Of a stretch of 5,688 nucleotides of DNA, positions 1 to 4,469 are shown piece by piece. This stretch comes from an uncultured Rhodocyclaceae bacterium (GTDB lineage: Bacteria; Pseudomonadota; Gammaproteobacteria; Burkholderiales; Rhodocyclaceae), in contig CALAGF010000100.1 of assembly GCA_937892345.1 (NCBI GenBank), forward strand, positions 1 through 5,688, read 5' to 3'. Every line of letters begins with the position of its first letter. The stretch's first letter is position 1. Made by a program: the position numbers and the translations under genes. Below the pieces are notes generated by a model. That model saw only the letters and a list, made by a program, of their open reading frames with translations, was not told where the DNA came from and ran no database searches.

Positions 1-171
1 GGATACTGACGCTGGTTCATACTGCCCGCCTGTGGCCGCCTGTGCGCGATTAAGAAACGATCATGGCAACGATGAAACGGCGCGTTGACTGACTGCTTTC
101 GAGCCAGACCGCGGTCGGCGGCAGGCGGCCAGAAGCAGTCACTCATCGCTCCGCGATGCCGAGCCAATTTG
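1..171. other. Gene-free flank left of the IS
   Basis: I can support no gene here. Reading frames entering from the left edge stop quickly (one at 51-53, another at 86-88), and neither short tail is recognisable. A minus-strand ATG at 18-20 would give only six codons (MNQRQY) before the window edge, so a gene start running off the left end is possible but unsupported. The stretch carries a short tandem-like repeat, CCGCCTGTG at 26-34 and 36-44, and a long hairpin (listed separately). Before the IS inserted, this DNA was directly upstream of the beta-lactamase gene. Confidence 0.5.
86..145. repeat. Imperfect inverted repeat, long hairpin
   Basis: The arms TGACTGACTGCTT (86-98) and AAGCAGTCACTCA (133-145) are complementary at 12 of 13 positions. 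They enclose a GC-rich loop that contains a perfect 10-bp palindrome, GACCGCGGTC (107-116). No T-run follows, so it is not a standard intrinsic terminator. It could be an extragenic palindrome or a structured leftover of a mobile element. Only the repeat itself is certain. Confidence 0.6.
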
Positions 172-174
172 CTA
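172..174. repeat. Target site duplication CTA, left copy
   Basis: CTA immediately outside the left inverted repeat matches CTA at 1321-1323 immediately outside the right one. A 2-3 bp duplication is usual for IS30-family insertion. Confidence 0.75.
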
Positions 175-200
175 GGCGGTTTCAAGCGCCAAGTGCAACA
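175..200 (+). repeat. IS30-family left terminal inverted repeat
   Basis: It begins GGCGG, has TCAA at 182-185 and ends CAAGTGCAACA at 190-200. It matches the reverse complement of 1295-1320 at 20 of 26 positions, with the outer GGCGG and inner CAAGTGCAACA blocks identical. The transposase stop codon lies only 6 bp further in. Confidence 0.85.
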
Positions 201-206
201 GTGGAA

Positions 207-1256
207 TCACTGAAGGGGGTGGCTGGCTTGGGTGATCCTCTGCAGCATGGCCTGGTAGACAGCGATCGGTGGGTAGAAGCCGTGGATGGCGCGCGGGCGG
301 TTGTTTAGCCGGTCGGCGATCGCATCGAGCTCATCCTGGCTGTAGACCGACAGGTCCGTACCCTTGGGCAGGTACTGGCGCAGCAGGCCGTTGATATTCT
401 CGCAACTGCCCCGCTGCCACGGACTGCGCGGGTCGCAGAAGTAGACCCGGATGCCAGTGGCTTCGGTCAGCTCCGGGTGGCGCGCCATTTCCTTGCCGCG
501 GTCGTAGGTCAGGGTCTTGCGCATCGGCTCAGCAATGCTGCGCAGCTTGGCGGTGAAGCCCTCCAGGGCCGAGGCTGCCGTGGCATCCTTGAGCTTGGCC
601 AGCATCACCAGACGCGAGCTGCGCTCGACCAACACCCCAACGGCCGAGCGGTTGGCCGCCCCCTTGAGCAGATCGCCTTCCCAGTGCCCCGGGAAAGCCC
701 GCTCGTTGGCCTCGGGCGGACGCAGGTGGATGCTGACCGCCTCGGGCAGCTGGCCACGCCGGTCCTGGCCTCGCGAGCGCGGCATGCGCTTGGCTTGCGC
801 ACGCCTCAGACAGGCGATGAGTTCCTTGCGCAGCTCACCGCGCGGCATCGCGTAGATGCAGTTGTAGATGGTCTCGTGCGAGACGCGGCGATCCGGATCG
901 TCGGGCCACATGCGCTTGAGTGTGCCGGCAATCTGAGACGGCGACCAGCCCTCCAGCAGGAAGTGGTGCACCACGCCGAAGAGCACACCGTCTTCGGAGA
1001 GCTTGCGGCTGCGTCGGCGCTTGAGCCGCATCACATGGGCACGCGCCCCGGCTGCCCGCGCGTCATAAGTGCTGCTGCCTGCCGGCACGAAGGCCGCGCG
1101 CTGCGGCCAGTCCAGCGCTCGCCGGATCTCGCGCGTGATCGTCGACGGCGAGCGTTGCAGCGTGCGGGCAATGCTGCGAGCCGAGCAGCCCTGCTGCAGC
1201 ATGATCATGATGGTGGCGCGCTCCTCGGCGCTCAGGTGCTGGTAGTGCGTTCCCAT
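207..1256 (-). CDS. IS30-family DDE transposase
   Basis: This enzyme cuts and joins the ends of the surrounding insertion sequence. The 349-residue protein has the IS30 layout. An N-terminal helix-turn-helix region (about residues 8-46, with SARSIARTLQRSPSTITREI) binds the terminal repeats. A second helical DNA-binding stretch follows (about 104-135, WSPSQIAGTLK through VSHETIYNCIY). The RNase H-like core has catalytic Asp195 (in GHWEGDLLKG), Asp252 (in LTYDRGKEM) and Glu286 (in QRGSCEN), giving the DD(33)E spacing typical of the family. The frame stays open upstream to 1598, but I start at the ATG at 1254-1256. The protein MGTHYQHLSAEER matches a normal IS30 N-terminus, and a longer start would leave the IS and run antisense through the beta-lactamase gene. 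No good ribosome-binding site precedes this ATG, consistent with the low expression common for transposases. Length is normal and no frameshift is seen. Confidence 0.95.
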   Translation of the reverse strand: MGTHYQHLSAEERATIMIMLQQGCSARSIARTLQRSPSTITREIRRALDWPQRAAFVPAGSSTYDARAAGARAHVMRLKRRRSRKLSEDGVLFGVVHHFLLEGWSPSQIAGTLKRMWPDDPDRRVSHETIYNCIYAMPRGELRKELIACLRRAQAKRMPRSRGQDRRGQLPEAVSIHLRPPEANERAFPGHWEGDLLKGAANRSAVGVLVERSSRLVMLAKLKDATAASALEGFTAKLRSIAEPMRKTLTYDRGKEMARHPELTEATGIRVYFCDPRSPWQRGSCENINGLLRQYLPKGTDLSVYSQDELDAIADRLNNRPRAIHGFYPPIAVYQAMLQRITQASHPLQ

Positions 1257-1294
1257 AGGACGGTGGCAGGCTCGGGTACAAGGCAGATCAGGGG

Positions 1295-1320
1295 TGTTGC
1301 ACTTGATTATTGACTCCGCC
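1295..1320 (-). repeat. IS30-family right terminal inverted repeat
   Basis: It begins TGTTGCACTTG and ends CCGCC, complementary to 175-200 at 20 of 26 positions. The mismatched part contains TTGACT (1310-1315), an outward-facing -35 box that the left end lacks. Confidence 0.85.
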
Positions 1321-1339
1321 CTATCAAATTTTTTAGAAT
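1310..1339 (+). promoter_or_regulatory. Hybrid IS/flank promoter for the beta-lactamase
   Basis: The -35 box TTGACT (1310-1315, 5 of 6 consensus) lies inside the IS right terminal repeat. The -10 box TAGAAT (1334-1339, 5 of 6) lies in the flanking DNA, with an 18-bp spacer. Transcription would start near 1346 and leave a leader of about 74 nt before the TTG start. In the reconstructed uninterrupted site, the sequence at the same distance from the -10 is GAGCCA, a poor -35. The promoter therefore looks created or greatly strengthened by the insertion. This is inferred from sequence only. Confidence 0.65.
1321..1323. repeat. Target site duplication CTA, right copy
   Basis: CTA directly outside the right inverted repeat duplicates 172-174. 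The T and A at 1322-1323 together with TCAAATT (1324-1330) form the right half of the palindromic target. Confidence 0.75.
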
Positions 1340-1408
1340 CCCCAGCTCGTAGCGCTACAGCACTCAATTGCATCGCAAGTGCCAGCGTTGGCTTTCCTCC
1401 TTCACCCG

Positions 1409-1414
1409 TAAGGT
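1409..1414 (+). promoter_or_regulatory. Ribosome-binding site deciding a TTG start
   Basis: TAAGGT at 1409-1414, with its AAGG core, sits 5 nt before the TTG at 1420-1422. It supports TTG as the real start: the next in-frame ATG lies after the signal peptide and would give an unexported enzyme. Confidence 0.6.
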
Positions 1415-1419
1415 AAAAA

Positions 1420-2583
1420 TTGAAAAACCGTCTGTTTACTGTCCTTCTGACAGCCGCTGTCTTTGGTCTTGGCTCGGCTGTCAATGCTGCTGAAATTTCC
1501 AGTGCTGAAGCAATGAAAGCCATCTCTGCAGCCGTGCTGCCTGCCATGGAAAAGAACCAGATTCCTGGTATGGCTGTGGCATTGGTATTGGGGGACAAGA
1601 CTTATGTCTTAAACTATGGCGTGTCAGATGTTGAGAAACAAACACCGGTAACTGACGAGACGATTTTTGAGATTGGCTCTATCAGTAAGACCTTCACAGC
1701 CACACTGGCGACGCACGCAGAAGCCACTGGGAAGCTGAAACTGACCGATACAGCAGCAAAGTATTTGCCTGAGTTGTCTGGTACGGACTTCGGTAACTTG
1801 CAGCTTTTCCATCTTGGAACGCACACCGTTGGCGGCATTCCTCTGCAGGTGCCTGATGAAGTCCAAACTCGGGAGCAGCTTCTGGAATACCTCCGCACCT
1901 GGAAGCCTGCGTACAAAACCGGCACGATGCGTACTTATGCAAACCCAAGCATCGGTGCTTTAGGGTGGATAACGGCGAAAAGTTTGGGGCAAGATTTCAG
2001 CACCGCCATGACTCAAACCATTTTCCAGCCCCTCGGTTTGACTAGCACTTATCTGAGCATCCCTGCACAGAAGATGTCCAGCTACGCTTGGGGCTACAAC
2101 AACGATAAGAAGCCTGTGCGTGTCAATCCAGGCATGTTGGACAGTGAAGCCTACGGCATCAAAACCACGGCTACTGACCTGATCACCTTTGTGAAGGCCA
2201 ACATGGGCATGTTGCCCTTGGATAGCATGCTGCAATCGGCTTTAAACAATACCCGCAAGAGCTATTTCAGCGTAGGCCAGATGACTCAAGACCTCATCTG
2301 GGAGGAGTATGCAATGCCTGTTGACTTGCCTATGCTGCAAGAAGGCAATGCTCCCAAACTTATCCTGAATCCAACCCCAGTAAGCGCTAAGGTTCCTGCA
2401 GCCACACCTAACAGCAATGTGTGGGTTAACAAGACTGGTGCTACCAACGGCTTCGGTGCTTATGTTGCGTTTGTGCCTGAAAAGCGCTTCGGGGTTGTGT
2501 TGCTGGCCAATAAAAACTACCCCAATGCTGAACGGGTAGAAATTGCCCACAAAATTTATAGCAATCTAACCGGGAAACAATGA
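1420..2583 (+). CDS. Class C (AmpC-type) beta-lactamase
   Basis: This periplasmic serine beta-lactamase would hydrolyse beta-lactams, typically penicillins and cephalosporins, through an acyl-enzyme. The 387-residue precursor starts at TTG and has a signal peptide (positive MKNR, hydrophobic core, cleavage likely after Ala23 in AVNA). Counting from that cleavage, the key residues fall on canonical AmpC numbers: Ser64 and Lys67 (SISK), Gln120, Tyr150-Ala-Asn152, Lys315-Thr-Gly, Asn343, Asn346 and Arg349. Length is normal and the frame is intact. Asn follows the KTGAT stretch (KTGATNGFG), as in FOX/MOX-type enzymes. Differences from familiar plasmid AmpCs include LGTHTVGGI for LATYTAGGL and QDLIWEE where QGLGWE is usual. 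I do not assign it to a named family. No ampR regulator is adjacent, so expression probably depends on the IS-derived promoter. The gene is visibly less GC-rich than the IS and the rubredoxin reductase, suggesting separate origin. Penicillin-binding protein or esterase is less likely given the exact motif register. Confidence 0.95.
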   Translation: MKNRLFTVLLTAAVFGLGSAVNAAEISSAEAMKAISAAVLPAMEKNQIPGMAVALVLGDKTYVLNYGVSDVEKQTPVTDETIFEIGSISKTFTATLATHAEATGKLKLTDTAAKYLPELSGTDFGNLQLFHLGTHTVGGIPLQVPDEVQTREQLLEYLRTWKPAYKTGTMRTYANPSIGALGWITAKSLGQDFSTAMTQTIFQPLGLTSTYLSIPAQKMSSYAWGYNNDKKPVRVNPGMLDSEAYGIKTTATDLITFVKANMGMLPLDSMLQSALNNTRKSYFSVGQMTQDLIWEEYAMPVDLPMLQEGNAPKLILNPTPVSAKVPAATPNSNVWVNKTGATNGFGAYVAFVPEKRFGVVLLANKNYPNAERVEIAHKIYSNLTGKQ

Positions 2584-2626
2584 CAGCTTTGGGTCGGCTG
2601 CCGTCGCGTGTGCAGTGTCAAAGCTG
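2584..2626 (+). repeat. Inverted repeat after the beta-lactamase stop
   Basis: CAGCTTTG (2584-2591) and CAAAGCTG (2619-2626) form a perfect 8-bp stem around a 27-nt loop; the left arm starts right after the stop codon. It could help end or stabilise the bla transcript. Without a T-run and with such a long loop, it is not a standard rho-independent terminator. Confidence 0.5.
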
Positions 2627-2888
2627 ACATGACAAATACGTGAGATGGGCCGATGCTCGCCGTCCGGTCCGGCTGTTGAGTCTCCCCTGCAGGAGTCACA
2701 GCGCTCGTATGTCACGCGCCATCCTAGACGGCCCAGTGGGAGCGAAGCTGAGATTTCACGACATATAAGCATTCGTTGATGTGCTGGAAGCAGCTTGCCA
2801 TATTTTCATGCTCATTTTCACACCATTGATGCCTGATAGAGAAGCAAACAAGCAAAGTTCAGAGGTGGTGATACTCCAACAATTCCGC

Positions 2889-2917
2889 TTTACAGATTCC
2901 GCAACACGGAACACAAT
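2889..2917 (+). promoter_or_regulatory. higBA promoter with candidate HigA operator
   Basis: The -35 box TTTACA (2889-2894, 5 of 6) and -10 box CACAAT (2912-2917, 4 of 6) are 17 bp apart. Between them lies the inverted repeat TTCCG-CAACA-CGGAA (2897-2911), ideally placed for the antitoxin to block RNA polymerase. ATTCCGC also occurs twice, at 2882-2888 and 2896-2902. The predicted transcript start falls at about 2923-2925, on or next to the higB ATG. HigA-type antitoxins are known to repress their own operons; that this repeat is the operator is inference. Confidence 0.5.
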
Positions 2918-2922
2918 AGTGC

Positions 2923-3201
2923 ATGATCCACTCGTTCAACTGTCTCGATACCGAGGCGCTTTTTAATAGCCAGGTTGTGGCCCGGTTCCGGAACATCGAG
3001 CGCGTGGCCCGACGTAAGTTACTGCAACTGCACGCGGCTACTGTGTTGGCCAGCTTGAGAGTTCCCCCAGGGAACCAACTCGAAGCCCTCAAAGGCGACC
3101 GAAAAGGGCAGCACAGTATCCGCGTGAACGATCAATGGCGCGTGTGCTTTGTTTGGAGAGAAGATGGCGCGCACCAAGTCGAAATTGTGGACTACCACTA
3201 G
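2923..3201 (+). CDS. higB: HigB-type toxin (RelE/ParE superfamily)
   Basis: This is the toxin of a type II toxin-antitoxin pair. HigB-family proteins have a small RelE-like fold and generally cleave mRNA at the ribosome, arresting growth when the antitoxin is lost. The 92-residue protein is full length for the family. It carries the usual landmarks: MIHSFNCLDTEALFN at the start, RFRNIERVARRKL (about 21-33), LRVPPGNQLEALKGDR (45-60), and the conserved end HSIRVNDQWRVCFVWRE...VEIVDYH (64-92). The toxin precedes the antitoxin, the reversed order typical of hig loci. The ATG at 2923 matches the family N-terminus, but only a weak GGA 12 nt upstream could act as ribosome-binding site. The promoter suggests the message may begin at this codon. 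The assignment to the family is firm; the exact activity is inferred. Confidence 0.92.
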   Translation: MIHSFNCLDTEALFNSQVVARFRNIERVARRKLLQLHAATVLASLRVPPGNQLEALKGDRKGQHSIRVNDQWRVCFVWREDGAHQVEIVDYH

Positions 3202-3204
3202 GAG
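3200..3204 (+). promoter_or_regulatory. Strong ribosome-binding site for higA
   Basis: AGGAG overlaps the higB stop codon (TAG 3199-3201) and sits 8 nt before the ATG at 3213. It decides that start over the longer open frame beginning at 3135, which overlaps higB. It contrasts with the weak or absent site of higB, which would favour excess antitoxin. Confidence 0.7.
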
Positions 3205-3212
3205 CTGAGAAC

Positions 3213-3518
3213 ATGGCTGAACTACTTGACGAAATTCACCCCGGCGAAATTTTGCTTGAGGACTTTATGAAGCCGATGGGTATCACGGCCCGTCAGCTCG
3301 CGGCCGATATCGACGTATCGCCCAGCCGCATCAGTGAGCTGGTGCATGGTGCTCGCCCCGTCACGGCCGATACTGCGCTGCGCTTGGGGCTGTTTTTCGG
3401 CATGGAACCTCGCTTCTGGCTAAACCTACAAACTGAATACGACATGCGGATCGCTGCGCGTACCCTTCAAGAAAAGATTACGCCTCGAATTCGGGTTTTT
3501 CATCGAGCCGCAGCCTAA
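3213..3518 (+). CDS. higA: HigA-type antitoxin, XRE-family regulator
   Basis: This antitoxin should bind and neutralise the upstream HigB and repress the shared promoter. The 101-residue protein begins with the HigA signature IHPGEILLEDFMKPMGIT (about 8-25). A helix-turn-helix of the XRE/Cro type follows (about 25-47, TARQLAADIDVSPSRISELVHG). Next come the family's TADTALRLGLFFGMEPRFWLNLQ segment (51-73) and a C-terminal tail, HRAAA at its end. It starts 11 bp after the higB stop with a strong AGGAG site, so the two genes form one operon. The frame extends upstream to 3135, but that extension only reads higB in another frame. Length and order are normal for higBA. The candidate operator is TTCCG-CAACA-CGGAA at 2897-2911. 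Confidence in the family is high; the partner relationship follows from context. Confidence 0.93.
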   Translation: MAELLDEIHPGEILLEDFMKPMGITARQLAADIDVSPSRISELVHGARPVTADTALRLGLFFGMEPRFWLNLQTEYDMRIAARTLQEKITPRIRVFHRAAA

Positions 3519-3543
3519 GACTTCACTTCAACCCGCTGAAGTC
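3519..3543 (+). repeat. Short hairpin after higA
   Basis: GACTTCA (3519-3525) and TGAAGTC (3537-3543) form a 7-bp stem starting directly after the higA stop codon. It is followed at once by the larger 9-bp inverted repeat at 3544-3569. Together they could end the higBA transcript, although no clear T-run follows. Confidence 0.45.
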
Positions 3544-3633
3544 AGTCCGAAAGGGACCGGTTTCGGACTTGATGGTTTGTTAGTGTACGAAAGTAGGTCA
3601 AATTAGTTTCGGATGTGCGCTATAATTCGTACA
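3544..3633 (+). other. Candidate res recombination site
   Basis: Three inverted pairs of similar half-sites lie just upstream of the resolvase. Pair one is perfect: AGTCCGAAA (3544-3552) and TTTCGGACT (3561-3569), 26 bp overall. Pair two is TGTACGAAA (3584-3592) and TTTCGGATG (3607-3615), 32 bp. Pair three is weaker: TGTGCG (3614-3619) and CGTACA (3628-3633). Serine resolvases of the Tn3/gamma-delta type act on three such subsites of unequal length, with the crossover subsite farthest from the gene. By that rule pair one would be subsite I. Centre-to-centre distances here are about 43 and 24 bp, each roughly one helical turn shorter than I recall for gamma-delta. Pair one might also serve as a higBA terminator. 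The repeats are seen; the res function is inferred. Confidence 0.55.
3621..3626 (+). promoter_or_regulatory. -10 box of the resolvase promoter
   Basis: TATAAT at 3621-3626 is a perfect -10 hexamer 30 bp before the resolvase ATG. The -35 region (near 3597-3603, GTCAAAT) is weak. The box lies inside the third candidate res subsite, so resolvase binding would repress its own gene, as known for Tn3-type resolvases. Confidence 0.5.
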
Positions 3634-3656
3634 CCACATTCGGACGGAATCGGACC

Positions 3657-4259
3657 ATGCCACGCGTTTTTGCTTACTGTCGCGTTTCGACTACCGATCA
3701 GACGACCGAAAATCAAAAGTTGGAAATTGTGGCGGCCGGATTCGCTATCGAGGCGCGTCGACTGGTCGACGAAAGCATCAGCGGTTCGGTGGCCGCAAAA
3801 GAGCGACCTGGCTTTATCAAGTTGATTGACCGGATGGAATCTGGCGATGTGCTCGTTGTCACCAAGCTTGATCGACTTGGGCGTAATGCGATGGATGTTC
3901 GGTCGACCGTCGAACAACTCGCAAGCGCTGGCGTGCGTGTGCATTGTCTTGCCTTGGGGGGAGTCGACCTCACCAGTCCTGCCGGTAAAATGACCATGCA
4001 GGTAATCGCCGCCGTGGCAGAGTTTGAGCGTGACCTGCTGATCGAGCGAACCCAGTCAGGAATTGTTCGGGCAAAGGCGGCAGGCAAACAATTTGGCAGA
4101 CCTCCAGCACTCAATGCACAGGAACGTGCCACCGTCGTAGCGCGTTTGGGGGATGGTGCCAGCATTGCCGAACTCGCACGTGAGTTCAAGACCACTCGGC
4201 AAACAATTATGCGGGTAAGGGAGGCGGCTTTGAAGCTACCGCTACAACAAATAGCGTGA
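3657..4259 (+). CDS. Serine resolvase, Tn3/gamma-delta type
   Basis: This site-specific recombinase would cut and rejoin DNA at res sites, resolving transposition cointegrates or plasmid multimers. The 200-residue protein has the small-resolvase layout. The N-terminal catalytic domain contains Arg9 and nucleophile Ser11 in AYCRVSTTDQ, Arg50 in KERPGF, and Asp72, Arg73 and Arg76 in TKLDRLGRN. A long linking helix begins around residue 108 (SPAGKMTMQVIAAVAEFERDLLIERT, with Glu124). The C-terminal domain (FGRPP onward, from 147) ends in a helix-turn-helix about 168-187 (ASIAELAREFKTTRQTIMRV). I chose the ATG at 3657 because MPRVFAYCRVST is the normal N-terminus; the frame is open from 3615, but that start would overlap the -10 box. 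The ribosome-binding site is weak. Inverted half-sites directly upstream are its likely target. Invertase or integrase roles are less likely given size and context. Confidence 0.94.
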   Translation: MPRVFAYCRVSTTDQTTENQKLEIVAAGFAIEARRLVDESISGSVAAKERPGFIKLIDRMESGDVLVVTKLDRLGRNAMDVRSTVEQLASAGVRVHCLALGGVDLTSPAGKMTMQVIAAVAEFERDLLIERTQSGIVRAKAAGKQFGRPPALNAQERATVVARLGDGASIAELAREFKTTRQTIMRVREAALKLPLQQIA

Positions 4260-4469
4260 GTACGAAACATCACCTCTACCAATGACCCTGTTTTCAAGAA
4301 TGTCATCAGGCGGTTATCGGCCATGAAGAGACATAGCGCCCGAGAAAAGTCTGCGGGAGCGAACGGCTGTTAAGGCATCGAGATCCTGCCGATCGATTCT
4401 ATTACCACTATGCTGACTGTGGCTGTGGGGAGCGGCTTGGGCAGCGCAGGGGCTACCGAAGACTAACCG
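4260..4469. other. Gene-free convergent gap
   Basis: This 210-bp space lies between the convergent ends of the resolvase and rubredoxin reductase genes. I see no supported gene; a 16-codon ATG frame at 4323 has no ribosome-binding site. GTACGAAA (4260-4267), right after the resolvase stop, repeats part of a res-like half-site. A small palindrome, CTAAC-C-GTTAG (4463-4473), spans the end of the reductase gene. No terminator with a T-run and no transposon terminal repeat is evident, although the edge of the mobile segment may lie here. Confidence 0.5.

Larger units (their letters stand above)
175..1320 (-). mobile_element. Complete IS30-family insertion sequence
   Basis: This is a 1146-bp element bounded by 26-bp inverted repeats (175-200 and 1295-1320) and flanked by CTA direct repeats. 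It holds a single full-length DDE transposase gene on the minus strand. Length, one-gene layout, terminal repeat length and 3-bp duplication all fit the IS30 family. The termini align well with the remembered ends of IS30 itself: TTCAA near the tip and GCAACA at the inner edge. Joining the flanks gives the palindrome AATTTG-CTAT-CAAATT, and IS30 elements are known to favour symmetric targets. Both ends and the reading frame are intact, so it may still be active. I cannot name the ISfinder entry. The right end points at the beta-lactamase gene and carries a -35 box. Confidence 0.93.
2584..2922. other. Gene-free stretch between bla and higB
   Basis: I recognise no gene in these 339 bases. The short frames on either strand lack a convincing ribosome-binding site or a recognisable product. 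It starts with a hairpin just after the beta-lactamase stop and includes the palindrome CCTGCAGG near 2688-2695. It ends in the higBA promoter/operator. A boundary between the beta-lactamase segment and the higBA module probably lies in here, but I see no terminal repeats marking it. Confidence 0.5.

Noticed and set aside
1..20. Minus-strand gene start (MNQRQY) leaving the left edge
   Set aside because: Only six codons are visible and no strong ribosome-binding site, so it cannot be supported.
477..1313. Long plus-strand open frame across the IS
   Set aside because: It is antisense to the transposase, resembles no known protein, and is expected in GC-rich DNA.
1257..1598. N-terminal extension of the transposase frame
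   Set aside because: The frame is open, but it leaves the IS through its terminal repeat and runs antisense to the beta-lactamase. The family N-terminus begins at 1256.
2566..2772. Minus-strand open frame of 68 codons downstream of bla
   Set aside because: Nothing in it is recognisable, it overlaps the end of bla, and I see no ribosome-binding site.
3713..4324. Minus-strand open frame of 203 codons
   Set aside because: It is antisense to the resolvase, whose motifs are clear, and has no recognisable domain.
4268..4469. Tn3-family terminal inverted repeat or start of tnpA
   Set aside because: I looked for one because of the resolvase. No 38-bp-type end starting with GGGG, and no tnpA-like frame, could be recognised.
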